NCBI GenBank assembly: GCA_000403295.2
Contig: KE159605.1
Span: forward strand, 1,484,203-1,548,202
DNA: 64,000 bases
Reading direction: 5' to 3'
Source: Lachnospiraceae bacterium M18-1
Lineage (GTDB): Bacteria > Bacillota > Clostridia > Lachnospirales > Lachnospiraceae
The notes under the pieces were generated by a model. The model had not been told where the DNA came from. It saw only the letters and a program-made list of their open reading frames with translations, and did not search any database. The position numbers and the translations under genes are program-made. Numbering within the stretch: position 1 is the stretch's first letter; each line of letters begins with the position of its first letter. Positions 32,811-41,716 of this stretch are shown here, piece after piece.

Positions 32811-33521
32811 TTATTCTCCAAGATACGCCTTCTTGATGGAATCGTCATTCATCAGTTCCTTCGCGTCCCCGTCCAGCACGATCTTTCCGGTTTCCAGCAC
32901 ATACGCGCGGTCTGCGATGGACAGCGCCTTTTTCGCGTTCTGCTCCACCAGCAGCACGGTAGTCCCGCTTGCGCTGACCTCCTGGATGATATCAAAGATC
33001 TCATTGACCAGGATCGGAGACAATCCCATGGAAGGCTCGTCCATCACAATGATCTTCGGATGAGACATCAGCGCCCGGCCCATGGCCAGCATCTGCTGTT
33101 CCCCGCCGCTCAATGTCCCGGCCAGCTGGTTCTTCCGTTCCTCCAGACGCGGGAACCGCTTATAGACCATTTCCAGAGTCCGGGCGGTCTCCGCCTTGTC
33201 CTTTCTCGTATAGGCCCCCATCTTCAGATTCTGGTAGACCGACAGCTCCGCAAATACACGCCGCCCCTCCGGCACATGGGCCATCCCCAGGGACACGATC
33301 TTGTGGGCAGGAACCTTCGTGATGTCCTTTCCCTCGAAGATCACGGAACCCTTTTTCGGGGACAAGAGACCTGTGATGGTGTGCAGGATCGTCGTCTTTC
33401 CCGCGCCGTTGGCGCCGATCAGGGCGATGACCTCCCCTTCGTTGACCTCAAAGGAAATGCCCTTGATGGCCTGGATCACACCGTAAAATACCTCGATATC
33501 TTTGATTTCAAGCATTGCCAT
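32811..33521 (-). CDS. livF: Branched-chain amino acid ABC transporter ATPase LivF
   Basis: ATPase subunit of the high-affinity Leu/Ile/Val importer, 236 residues. Walker A is GANGAGKTT (about 36-44), signature LSGGEQQMLAMGRAL, Walker B IIVMDEPSMGLSP, and the LivF-specific HVPEGRRVFAELSV stretch is present. It sits at the cytoplasmic face with LivG, binding LivH and LivM. It lies 11 nt after livG in the minus-strand operon livK-H-M-G-F. Confidence 0.95.
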   Translation of the reverse strand: MAMLEIKDIEVFYGVIQAIKGISFEVNEGEVIALIGANGAGKTTILHTITGLLSPKKGSVIFEGKDITKVPAHKIVSLGMAHVPEGRRVFAELSVYQNLKMGAYTRKDKAETARTLEMVYKRFPRLEERKNQLAGTLSGGEQQMLAMGRALMSHPKIIVMDEPSMGLSPILVNEIFDIIQEVSASGTTVLLVEQNAKKALSIADRAYVLETGKIVLDGDAKELMNDDSIKKAYLGE

Positions 33522-33532
33522 GATCTCACCCC

Positions 33533-34291
33533 CTATTCTCCCAGATATGCCTTGATGACTTCCGGATTGTTCAGTACGTCGCTTGTCTTGCCCTCGGCCA
33601 GTACCTGTCCGAAGTTCAGTACGGTCAGTTCCTCGCAGATCCCGGACACCAGCTTCATATCGTGCTCGATCAAAAGCACCGTCATATCAAAGGTATCCCG
33701 CACGAAACGGATCGTCTCCATCAGCTCCTTGGTCTCGTTGGGGTTCATGCCCGCCGCAGGCTCGTCCAGGAGCAGGAGCTTGGGCTCCGTCGCCAGCGCC
33801 CGGGTGATCTCCAGCTTCCTCTGCTTTCCGTAAGGAAGGTTGGAGGCCAGGGTCCGGGACTCCTGGTCCAGGTCAAAGACCTTCAAGAGCTCCATGGCCT
33901 TTTCGTCCATTTCCTTTTCTACCTTATAGTATCTGGGCAGGCGCAGGATGCCTTCCAGTGTGGAATACGGATGATGGTTGTGCAGGCCTGCTTTTACGTT
34001 GTCCAGCACGGTCAGGTCCTTGAACAGACGGATATTCTGAAACGTCCTTGCGATGCCTGCTTTGTTGATATCAATGGTTTTCTTTCCGACGATATTCTCC
34101 CCGTCCAGCGTAATGATCCCTTCATCAGGCCGGTATACCCCGGTCAGCAGGTTGAAGACTGTGGTCTTGCCGGCACCGTTGGGCCCGATCAGGCCGTAGA
34201 GACAGCCCTTCTCGATATGCAGGTGAAATTCATTCACCGCCCGCAGTCCGCCAAAGGAGATTCCCAGATTTTTCACTTCCAGTAATGCCAT
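33533..34291 (-). CDS. livG: Branched-chain amino acid ABC transporter ATPase LivG
   Basis: Second ATPase of the importer, 252 residues from ATG 34291, which has GAGGAGG upstream; the longer in-frame start at 34360 lies within livM. Walker A GPNGAGKTT, LivG-type ARTFQNIRLFKDLTVLDNV, the signature-region variant LPYGKQRKLEITRAL, and Walker B LLLLDEPAAGMNP are visible. It forms a heterodimer with LivF. Confidence 0.94.
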   Translation of the reverse strand: MALLEVKNLGISFGGLRAVNEFHLHIEKGCLYGLIGPNGAGKTTVFNLLTGVYRPDEGIITLDGENIVGKKTIDINKAGIARTFQNIRLFKDLTVLDNVKAGLHNHHPYSTLEGILRLPRYYKVEKEMDEKAMELLKVFDLDQESRTLASNLPYGKQRKLEITRALATEPKLLLLDEPAAGMNPNETKELMETIRFVRDTFDMTVLLIEHDMKLVSGICEELTVLNFGQVLAEGKTSDVLNNPEVIKAYLGE

Positions 34292-34296
34292 GATTC

Positions 34297-35373
34297 TTAA
34301 ACCTCCTCTGCCTTTGCTTTTTTCTTTGCACGGAATTTTTCCGCATACTTCTCTCTCCACTCAACAGCCTTGGGGCTCCAGTTGAAGAGCATCATCACGA
34401 TCAGGACCACCGCATAGATCAGCATCCGGTAGTCGCTTAAGCTCCGCAGTAATTCTGGAAGCAGCGTCAGCACGACAGCCGCGATGATGGATCCGCGGAT
34501 ATTTCCGATACCGCCCAGCACGACGAATACCAGGATCATGATGGACATATTGTAACCGAAGTTCTTCGGCTGGGCCGTCAGGGTCGCCAGGTTGTGGGCA
34601 TAGATCACGCCCGCCACGCCCGCCAGCGCCGCTGAAATAGAAAATGCCATGAGTTTGTATTTGGTCACGTTGATCCCGATGGACTCCGCCGCGATCCGGT
34701 TGTCACGGATTGCCATGATGGCGCGGCCGCTCCGGGAATGGATCAGGTTCAGTACGATAAACAGCGTCAGGAGGATCAGGAGCACTCCCACCGTAAAGGT
34801 AGAATCTTTGGGCGTTCCTGTGATCCCCTGCGGGCCGTTGATGATGACCACCCCGTCAGGCTCCATGTTCAGCGCCATTACGTCCTTTGTGGAAAAATGA
34901 AATCCGTTGGCGTCTTTGCCGATAAACAGGATGTTCATGATGTTTTTGATGATCTCGCCAAAGGCCAGCGTTACGATGGCCAGGTAATCTCCTTTCAGGC
35001 GCAGCACCGGGATCCCGATCAGGATGCCGCATATCCCCGCAGCTGCCGCCCCGATCAGAAGGGCGATAAAATACCGCAGGCCCGCTGCCGGAATGGCCGC
35101 TGCCGTACATTTTGAGAAAAAGGCGCTGAAAAAGGCTCCCACACACATGAATCCGGCATGCCCCAGGCTCAGCTCTCCCAGGATCCCTACGGTCAGGTTC
35201 AGGGAGACTGCCAGGATCACATAGGCGCACAACGGCACCAGAAGTCCCTGCATGAGGCTGGAAAGGCTGCCAGACATGGTCATGGCCTGCACGATGATAT
35301 AAAGGACGACTACCATCACATAAGTGATCAGATTATTTCTTGTAATTTTATTCATCTTTTTCATCCTGTTCAC
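34297..35373 (-). CDS. livM: Branched-chain amino acid ABC transporter permease LivM
   Basis: Inner-membrane permease of 358 residues with about nine to ten helices. Family hallmarks include LSLGHAGFMCVGAFFSAF, LRLKGDYLAIVTLAFGEI and SIMILVFVVLGGIGNIRGSI. It begins with GTG at 35373, with AGGAG 9 nt upstream, directly next to the livH stop. A basic C-terminal tail (REKYAEKFRAKKKAKAEEV) lies in the cytoplasm. Confidence 0.93.
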   Translation of the reverse strand: MNRMKKMNKITRNNLITYVMVVVLYIIVQAMTMSGSLSSLMQGLLVPLCAYVILAVSLNLTVGILGELSLGHAGFMCVGAFFSAFFSKCTAAAIPAAGLRYFIALLIGAAAAGICGILIGIPVLRLKGDYLAIVTLAFGEIIKNIMNILFIGKDANGFHFSTKDVMALNMEPDGVVIINGPQGITGTPKDSTFTVGVLLILLTLFIVLNLIHSRSGRAIMAIRDNRIAAESIGINVTKYKLMAFSISAALAGVAGVIYAHNLATLTAQPKNFGYNMSIMILVFVVLGGIGNIRGSIIAAVVLTLLPELLRSLSDYRMLIYAVVLIVMMLFNWSPKAVEWREKYAEKFRAKKKAKAEEV

Positions 35374-36258
35374 CTACACTTTCTCCTGAATATTCTTGCC
35401 GAGGATTCCGGCAGGCTTCACAAGGAGCACCACGATCAGCATGCCGAATACGATGGCGTCCGCCATCTGGGAGGAAATGTATGCCTTTCCGAAAATCTCA
35501 ATGATACCCAGCAATATGCCGCCGATCATGGCTCCCGGAATGGAGCCGATCCCGCCGAATACCGCCGCCACAAATGCCTTGATTCCGGGCATAGCGCCTG
35601 TATACGGGGTCAGAGTCGGATAAGCCGAACAGAGCAGCACGCCTGCAATGGCCGCGAGTGCGGAACCGATGGCAAAGGTCAGTGCAATGGTCCCGTTTAC
35701 ATTGATCCCCATGAGCTGGGCCGCGCCTTTGTCCTCAGATACTGCCCGCATAGCCTGTCCTGCCTTGGACCGGTTGATGAATAAGGTCAGTCCCACCATG
35801 ATCACGATACATGCCCCGATGGTCATGATGGTCTCCCCGGAAATGGTCAGATCGCCTCCTGCAAGTACCACCGGAGGGACCGGAACAACAGAGGTAAAAG
35901 ATTTTGTGTTGGCGCCGAAGATCAGAAGCGCCAGGTTCTGCAGCAGATAGCTGACACCGATCGCGGTGATCAGAACTGCCAGAGGGGAGGCCGCATTCCG
36001 CAGGGGCTTATACGCCACCCGCTCGATCAGCATTCCCAGCACGGTACAGAAAATAACCGCTGCCAGCACCGCCGCGGCGGGAGGAAGCCCTGCGCCGGTC
36101 ATGGCAGTCAATACTACATAAGCACCGATCATGATGACATCGCCGTGCGCAAAATTCAGCATCTTCGCGATACCATATACCATCGTATAGCCCAGCGCAA
36201 TGATCGCATATACGCTTCCCAGGCTGATACCATTAATCAAATAAGATATAAAACTCAT
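35374..36258 (-). CDS. livH: Branched-chain amino acid ABC transporter permease LivH
   Basis: Inner-membrane permease of 294 residues with about eight helices. It begins MSFISYLINGISLGSVYAII, with the family signature YTMVYGIAKMLNFAHGDVIM. ATG 36258 is preferred because AGGTGG lies 8 nt upstream; GTG 36270 is an in-frame alternative. It is paired with LivM. The 128-bp gap to livK holds a small hairpin (GATGGC-GCCATC at about 36354-36371) that may reduce read-through and raise binding-protein levels. Confidence 0.93.
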   Translation of the reverse strand: MSFISYLINGISLGSVYAIIALGYTMVYGIAKMLNFAHGDVIMIGAYVVLTAMTGAGLPPAAAVLAAVIFCTVLGMLIERVAYKPLRNAASPLAVLITAIGVSYLLQNLALLIFGANTKSFTSVVPVPPVVLAGGDLTISGETIMTIGACIVIMVGLTLFINRSKAGQAMRAVSEDKGAAQLMGINVNGTIALTFAIGSALAAIAGVLLCSAYPTLTPYTGAMPGIKAFVAAVFGGIGSIPGAMIGGILLGIIEIFGKAYISSQMADAIVFGMLIVVLLVKPAGILGKNIQEKV

Positions 36259-36386
36259 AGACCCGTCCACCTGTCTCTCATAGAATAACTAACATGATAC
36301 AAATAGAAGGCTATCCCGAAAGATAACCCTCTAACATATCTTGCACCCTTCCGATGGCATGGAAGCCATCTTTTGAAATGTGTCTT

Positions 36387-37622
36387 TTACTCAACTACCG
36401 CATAGTCGCCGTCCGCGATCTTTACTACCATAGGCTCTTTGCTCGGCTCGCCGCTTGCTTCCCAGGTCAGTGCATTTGCAGTCACACCGTCGATGGTGAT
36501 CTCTGTCATAGCGGTCTTCATGGCATCGCAGATATCGGATGCGCTCATGTCTGCGGTCACGCCTGCTTTTTCCATAGCTGCCTTGATGGCGTAGATTCCG
36601 TCATACGCATCTGCCGCAAACTGGTTCGGTGTTCCGCCGTAAGCTTCTTTGAAATCTGTTACAAAGGTCTTGATCGCCTCATCCTCAGAGGTCGGTGTAA
36701 ACGGACTCAGGAACATCAGATCCTGTGCCATGTCCGCATCGAATCCGTCCACGCCCAGGATACCGTCCATGCCGTCGCATCCGAAGAAGATCGGCTCATA
36801 GTTGATGCCTGCTGCCTGCTGCAGTACAAGCGCTGCCTCGGAATAGTAGAACGGAAGGAATACCAGCTCTGCGCCCGCATCCTTTGCCTTCTGGAGCTGT
36901 ACGGAGAAATCAGTCTTGCTTTCTGCCGTAAATGCCTCTGTGGCTACCAGTTCCAGTCCCTGGTTCTTTGCTTCTGCCGCAAATGCCTGATAGATACCTG
37001 TGGAGTATACGTCGGAGCTGTCATAGATGACCGCAACCTTCGCTGCCAGCTTATTCTCTCCAATATATTTTGCAGATTCCAGTCCCTGCATCGGGTCGGA
37101 AAAGCATACACGGAATGCATTGTCATACTGCACGCATTCTACAGCAGTTCCGGACGGTGTGAGAAGGAACATGTTGTCGCCCTGCGCCACATCACCGACT
37201 GCCACACAAGGAGCGGAGGTCACGGTTCCAAGCAGCGCCTGCATGCCCCAGTCCTTCAGGGTGTTGTAAGCATTGACTGCCTTCTCCGCGTCATTCTCGT
37301 CATCCTGGAAATTAAATTCGATCTGGATGCCGCCTATGCCGCCGTCTGCATTGATCTCATTTACTGCCAGTTCCGCACCGTTCTTGACTGCCTCGCCGTA
37401 GATTGCTGCCCCGCCGGTCGTAGGTCCGATCCCGCCGATCTTCAATACCGCGTCGCCGCTTCCTGCATTGCTGCTTCCTGCATCGCTGCTGCTCTCGCTG
37501 CCGCTGTCATTGCTGCTTCCGCTGCTGTCACTGCCGCTGTTACCGCTGCCGCATCCGGCAATCATTCCAACCGTCATGGCTGTTACCATTGCGGCTGACA
37601 AAAATTTCTTCCAATTTCTCAT
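36387..37622 (-). CDS. livK: Branched-chain amino acid-binding lipoprotein LivK type
   Basis: Extracellular binding protein of 411 residues (Peripla_BP_6/Leu-Ile-Val family). The signal MRNWKKFLSAAMVTAMTVGM is followed by lipobox IAGC and a long Ser/Gly/Asp linker. Mature features are VLKIGGIGPTTGGAAIYGEA and FGCDGMDGILGVDG. ATG 37622 has GGAGGAAAGATGAG upstream. It is the first gene of the liv operon; ligand is probably Leu/Ile/Val, though the family also binds amides and aromatic acids. Confidence 0.92.
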   Translation of the reverse strand: MRNWKKFLSAAMVTAMTVGMIAGCGSGNSGSDSSGSSNDSGSESSSDAGSSNAGSGDAVLKIGGIGPTTGGAAIYGEAVKNGAELAVNEINADGGIGGIQIEFNFQDDENDAEKAVNAYNTLKDWGMQALLGTVTSAPCVAVGDVAQGDNMFLLTPSGTAVECVQYDNAFRVCFSDPMQGLESAKYIGENKLAAKVAVIYDSSDVYSTGIYQAFAAEAKNQGLELVATEAFTAESKTDFSVQLQKAKDAGAELVFLPFYYSEAALVLQQAAGINYEPIFFGCDGMDGILGVDGFDADMAQDLMFLSPFTPTSEDEAIKTFVTDFKEAYGGTPNQFAADAYDGIYAIKAAMEKAGVTADMSASDICDAMKTAMTEITIDGVTANALTWEASGEPSKEPMVVKIADGDYAVVE

Positions 37623-37728
37623 CTCATCTTTCCTCCCAAAATAACAGAGTACGCTCTGTTCTTCTTTTCTCACAAATGATATCGTGGATCGGGGCTTTTG
37701 TCAAGTGTTTAATTTATCCATTCTCAGT

Positions 37729-37850
37729 CACTTCACCCACATAAGCAAAAAATCAAGATGCGCAGCATCGGCAGACGGCTTTGCCGGCTGCTTTTGCGCA
37801 TGTGAGTGAAGTGGCTGTGAACAGTAACTACTATTCACACCCTACCAGCC
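37729..37850. repeat. Long imperfect hairpin plus dispersed palindrome
   Basis: CACTTCAC (37729-37736) pairs with GTGAAGTG (37806-37813), and ACAT and GCAAAA continue the stem inward to TTTTGC and ATGT, so 18 of 22 positions pair around a 41-nt core. Directly after it comes CTGTGAACAGTAAC-TACTATTCACACCC, a member of the dispersed palindrome family. Both sit between the acetyltransferase and the liv operon. Confidence 0.6.
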
Positions 37851-38306
37851 GGATGCCCTTCGGATATACATCCTCGACACCTCCGGCCCGCCGTCTTCCC
37901 CGACCATACACAAGAAGGTCCAGCCGTAACGCTCATAAAAAGAGGTATGATCCGTGACGAGATAAAGCGTGTCGACTCCTTTTTTCTCCATGTCTGTACA
38001 GACGAAGTTCAGCATTTCACCGGCAATGCCCTGGCGCCGGTATTTTTCCTCAACATATACGGCGCAGACATTGGGTGCCAGATCTTTCCGGTCATGGAAA
38101 TCATTTTCTATGACGCCGAGCCCGGCTATGATCTTCTCATCGTCCATCACGAAATACCATTGAGGAACTGCATTTTGTTTTCCAAGGCATTCCTCCATGC
38201 TTTCGAGATATGCTTCCATGGGGATCCCCCACTTTTCATGAAACCACCGCGCGGCCTGCTTTTTCATTTTGGGCCGGTCGATCAAACGAGTTATTTTATA
38301 TTTCAT
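37842..38306 (-). CDS. GNAT-family N-acetyltransferase
   Basis: Cytoplasmic acetyl-CoA-dependent acetyltransferase of 154 residues. The acetyl-CoA-binding motif A is VCAVYVEEKYRRQGIAGEML (R/QxxGxG/A type, QGIAGE), followed by TLYLVTDHTSFYERYGW, typical of small-molecule acetylating GNATs. ATG 38306 has AAAGGATTTAAA upstream; the longer frame starts without a site. Substrate unknown; a role in antibiotic or polyamine acetylation is possible but not shown. Confidence 0.85.
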   Translation of the reverse strand: MKYKITRLIDRPKMKKQAARWFHEKWGIPMEAYLESMEECLGKQNAVPQWYFVMDDEKIIAGLGVIENDFHDRKDLAPNVCAVYVEEKYRRQGIAGEMLNFVCTDMEKKGVDTLYLVTDHTSFYERYGWTFLCMVGEDGGPEVSRMYIRRASGW

Positions 38307-38360
38307 TTTAAATCCTTTCTTATCCTCAGCGGACAATCTGCAGCGTACTGCACTGAATCG

Positions 38361-38879
38361 TTACTTTATTACAATATCGATCTGATACTCCTCATCTATG
38401 AGAATATAATCAGCATCATAAGCCCGGCACCTCTCCAGGAATCCGGCATTGTCCCTGCAAACGCTTTCTATCGTACAGCTTTCGTCATCCAGCCGCTTTT
38501 CCACGGCATCCGCATATTTTCTGATCTCCCGGAAATGCTTTTCTATGTAGCGGCGGCTCATGACCAGACAGTAAAATTGGATATGCTTCAAGTATTCCGG
38601 TGCCAAACCTTTTTGCCAGTCAAAGGGAATATAACATCCTTCCACGATCAGATTCTGCTGATTCTCCACCGCCGTTTTGATCATTTCCCGGACGACCGGC
38701 CACAGATAGTCTGTCAGGGCATCGTCCTCGCTCTCAGGCGTAAGCGTTGTATAGCCGCTGCGGATCAGCCCCATCTTCAGATGATCAATGGAAAGATACG
38801 GAAAATGATATTGCTCCAGAAGTTTCTGTGCAAGCACTGTTTTTCCTGTGTGGGATGCTCCCGTGATTAAAACGATCAT
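38361..38879 (-). CDS. Small P-loop kinase-like ATPase
   Basis: Protein of 172 residues beginning MIVLITGASHTGKTVLAQKL, a Walker A loop directly at the N-terminus, with YLSIDHLKMGLIRSG as in adenylate-kinase-like or zeta-toxin-like kinases. GGAGGAG lies 5 nt before ATG 38879. It lies 54 nt upstream of the acetyltransferase on the same strand. It may phosphorylate a small molecule; no specific family assigned. Confidence 0.7.
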   Translation of the reverse strand: MIVLITGASHTGKTVLAQKLLEQYHFPYLSIDHLKMGLIRSGYTTLTPESEDDALTDYLWPVVREMIKTAVENQQNLIVEGCYIPFDWQKGLAPEYLKHIQFYCLVMSRRYIEKHFREIRKYADAVEKRLDDESCTIESVCRDNAGFLERCRAYDADYILIDEEYQIDIVIK

Positions 38880-39139
38880 TTCTGCTCCTCCGTCTGTTTC
38901 TGCGCGCAAAAGTTCCAAAATCATGCCATGGTAAGAGTTTGATTCATCACATCCCATGGGCAGTATATCTCTTACTGACCAAAACGATACCCATCATATC
39001 ACTCGCGCAGTTCATCGAATTTTTCTTCCAGATTGTAATAGCAAAGTATTTGTCTTAAACACCTCCTGAAATCACCAAAAAATTCCACCCCTATGGGGAG
39101 GTGCTCCAGTAACAATATCCAGCCCATTTTAAGTCGCCT

Positions 39140-39886
39140 TCAGCTAGAGCGTGTTTGAAAATTGCTTTCTCTACAATATCTAATCCAGTAAACCAATACC
39201 CCCAACAATCCATACAGGAAGATTGCCGCGCCCGACTTCAGATATCCCATTGCAGATTTTTCGCCATAAATGTCCGATAGAAATGAGAAACAAACTGTAA
39301 CCGGATGCCAGTCAGCTGCTCTTCCATTGACTACAAACACTCCAGATATACCAACGAGCATGGACAGTATACTTCCCCATATATATTTTCCGCCATTCTT
39401 TCCGAACCACAGAATCACAGGCAATATCCCCAACGTGATACAGATGTTATATGCAAGCGCTTTCATACATACGCCTGCCATTATAAGCACGGCAGGACGG
39501 TTTTTTAGTATAATGCCTGCTGCCAATAGCAGCGCCATTTCAAACAGTGCGATTCTGACCATCAGCAAAAATAGGACTGCCACTTTCGCTTTTATCGCAT
39601 CCCGCCATCTGACCGGTATCACCAGCAGATTTTTCATCGTATCCCTTGCATATTCCTGATCTATCATGTAGCCGCCGATCAAAGATACCGTAAACGGCAG
39701 AAACAACATCGCATTGTTGTAAAAAAACATTTCTGCAAACCCTCCCCATTCAGGTACTCCCGCCCGGATCTGCATTTGCTGCGCAAAAGTAATGATAATG
39801 GAAAAGAGGATACTGAGGTATCCAACAAAAACTATTTTCTGTCTTTTCAATTTCTTTAATTCTGCCATGATTAATCTTTTCATCAT
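39140..39886 (-). CDS. ABC-2 permease, lantibiotic/CAMP resistance type (second)
   Basis: Membrane subunit of 248 residues with six helices. N-terminal MAELKKLKRQKIVFVGYLSI is typical of MutE/CprB-type permeases, with the DQEYARDTMKNLLVIPVRWR loop. It overlaps the preceding permease gene by 4 nt, indicating translational coupling. With its partners it likely exports or removes cationic antimicrobial peptides from the membrane. It is the last gene of the five-gene module. Confidence 0.85.
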   Translation of the reverse strand: MMKRLIMAELKKLKRQKIVFVGYLSILFSIIITFAQQMQIRAGVPEWGGFAEMFFYNNAMLFLPFTVSLIGGYMIDQEYARDTMKNLLVIPVRWRDAIKAKVAVLFLLMVRIALFEMALLLAAGIILKNRPAVLIMAGVCMKALAYNICITLGILPVILWFGKNGGKYIWGSILSMLVGISGVFVVNGRAADWHPVTVCFSFLSDIYGEKSAMGYLKSGAAIFLYGLLGVLVYWIRYCRESNFQTRSS

Positions 39887-40656
39887 ACATCGGCCTCCTG
39901 TCTTTTATAAAGCCACAAACTAATCCCAACGGAAACCGCCGCTGTTGCCCCCAGCAAAAAGAGTCCCTTGTCCATCGGATAATACAGCATATCCAAACCA
40001 TGCTGCAGATTATCCGTATAATCCATAATGGTAAGGGGATAAGTGATACGGTATGCGGCCAAAACAGGCAGATGCAGATCAAGACAATGAAACATGGACA
40101 ACTGCCATGTAAACAAAAAATCAATGAGTACAAAGCAGTTAATCGCTATCATCGCAGTCAGATTTCTTTTTCGGAGCAAAATAATCAGAAGTACCACAGG
40201 CATTGACGCGCAGACGCTGCACAGAGACGTTCCCAAATAAATCCCGAAAATGCGGCCAACATCCGGGATATAATTCCGCAGAAAAATTCCCCCTGTGACT
40301 GTATAGACAGTATTGATTCCCGTAAGTACCACGACGGTCACAAGGGCTGACGCCAGTTTTGCTAAAAAAATCTTCCATTCAGGTATGCCGATCACCAAAA
40401 TGTTTTTCAATGTATGATTCCTCTCCTCCAGTTCAAACAGGTTCAAAAGCATGACGGAAAAAACAAACGGAATCACAAGAAAACTTCCAAACATGACAAT
40501 CATACCGATCAAATTCCGAAAGGGATAATGGCTTTTTATGCAGAGCAGTGTGCCAAACGCAGGGATCAGGATACCGACCGCCCACAGCACCCTTGCTGTC
40601 TTCTGGCGCTTCAGTTTCTTCAATTCATTCCGGCATATGTTAAGCAATCCCCTCAC
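39883..40656 (-). CDS. ABC-2 permease, lantibiotic/CAMP resistance type (first)
   Basis: Membrane subunit of 257 residues with six helices, starting LLNICRNELKKLKRQKTARVLWA. The loop ELEERNHTLKNILVIGIPEWK is the counterpart of the one in the neighbouring permease, so the two are paralogues forming a heterodimer. It overlaps the ATPase gene by 17 nt upstream and the second permease by 4 nt downstream. Similar to CprB/CprC and MutE/MutG. Confidence 0.85.
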   Translation of the reverse strand: MRGLLNICRNELKKLKRQKTARVLWAVGILIPAFGTLLCIKSHYPFRNLIGMIVMFGSFLVIPFVFSVMLLNLFELEERNHTLKNILVIGIPEWKIFLAKLASALVTVVVLTGINTVYTVTGGIFLRNYIPDVGRIFGIYLGTSLCSVCASMPVVLLIILLRKRNLTAMIAINCFVLIDFLFTWQLSMFHCLDLHLPVLAAYRITYPLTIMDYTDNLQHGLDMLYYPMDKGLFLLGATAAVSVGISLWLYKRQEADV

Positions 40657-41569
40657 CTCCGGTTATCTTTTTAAAATAATCTTCCAGTGTATCACTGCAT
40701 TTGTCAATGGCGTCTACATAAATATTTCGTCCTGCAAGAAATCTGACAATTTCCTTCGTCTGTATGTCTTTATCAAAAATCTGAATGCAGCCATTCCCCA
40801 TAATCCGATAATCATTGATATGAAATTCTTCTTCCAGCATATGTGTGACTGTTTCTGTCGAATCCACGGACAACAGGATATAACGCATATTTCTTTTTTT
40901 CATTTCCTCATAAGGGCTTTCTTCCAGCAGAATCCCTTTATCAATAATTCCTATCCTGTCTGCCAAAAGCTCGATCTCTGACAGGATATGGCTTGACAGC
41001 AGAATCGTTTTCCCACAGTCCTGCGAAAGCTCCCTGATAAAGTTCCTCGTTTCCATTACCCCGATCGGATCAAGTCCGTTAATCGGTTCGTCGAGTATCA
41101 GGACTTCCGGATCATGGATAATGGCTGCTGCAATCCCCAGCCGTTGCTTCATTCCAAGGGAAAACTCAGAAAAAAGTTTTTTGTCTTTATAAGGCAGCCC
41201 AACCCTTTCCAAGCTTTCTTTTACAGCATTCCTTTTTACATATCCCCGCAGGTCAGCAAGAATCTCCAGATTTTCTGCTGCCGTAAGGTTTGGATAAAAC
41301 CCCGGGGTCTCAATCATGACACCGATCCGGCCCAAAAATTCTTTTTTGTTCCTCTCAAAAGGCTGCCCGAACATATGGACAGTTCCTTTTGTTATCATGG
41401 ATACACCTAGCAGCATTTTCATGATCGTTGTCTTTCCGGCTCCGTTCCTTCCCAAAAGGGCATAAATTTCACCTTTTTTTACATGGAGATCCACACCCTT
41501 TACTGCGGCAGTATCCCCATAATATTTCGTCAGCCCTTTCGTCTCAATGATAAAGTTATCCATCATCAC
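40640..41569 (-). CDS. ABC transporter ATPase, CprA/lantibiotic immunity type
   Basis: ATPase of 309 residues. Walker A is LLGRNGAGKTTIMKMLLG, the signature is FSLGMKQRLGIAAAI, and Walker B VLILDEPINGLDP. Replacement of LSGGQ by SLGMKQR is usual in the bacteriocin immunity group. A 90-residue C-terminal extension is present. It precedes two permease genes and follows a two-component pair, as in C. difficile cprABC-cprKR. Likely role: resistance to a lantibiotic or host cationic peptide. Confidence 0.88.
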   Translation of the reverse strand: MMMDNFIIETKGLTKYYGDTAAVKGVDLHVKKGEIYALLGRNGAGKTTIMKMLLGVSMITKGTVHMFGQPFERNKKEFLGRIGVMIETPGFYPNLTAAENLEILADLRGYVKRNAVKESLERVGLPYKDKKLFSEFSLGMKQRLGIAAAIIHDPEVLILDEPINGLDPIGVMETRNFIRELSQDCGKTILLSSHILSEIELLADRIGIIDKGILLEESPYEEMKKRNMRYILLSVDSTETVTHMLEEEFHINDYRIMGNGCIQIFDKDIQTKEIVRFLAGRNIYVDAIDKCSDTLEDYFKKITGGEGIA

Positions 41570-41622
41570 ATCATCCCTTTCTCCATGCGCTGTATATACG
41601 TCCGTCTGCTGTTTTATATTAT

Positions 41623-41670
41623 CACACTTTTTCTCCCATAACCTTACGGAAACCTTGGAAAAAAAGTGTG
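41623..41670. promoter_or_regulatory. Inverted repeat between the kinase and ABC genes
   Basis: CACACTTTTT (41623-41632) and AAAAAGTGTG (41661-41670) are exact complements 28 bp apart. On the minus strand they lie just upstream of an AT-rich TAATATAAAA (about 41611-41620) that could be the -10 of the ABC promoter. A regulator-binding site for the adjacent response regulator is plausible. Confidence 0.45.
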
Positions 41671-41716
41671 TGTCTTGACGTACATTCGCGCCGGAGCGCG
41701 GCTGCGGCAGAACAGT

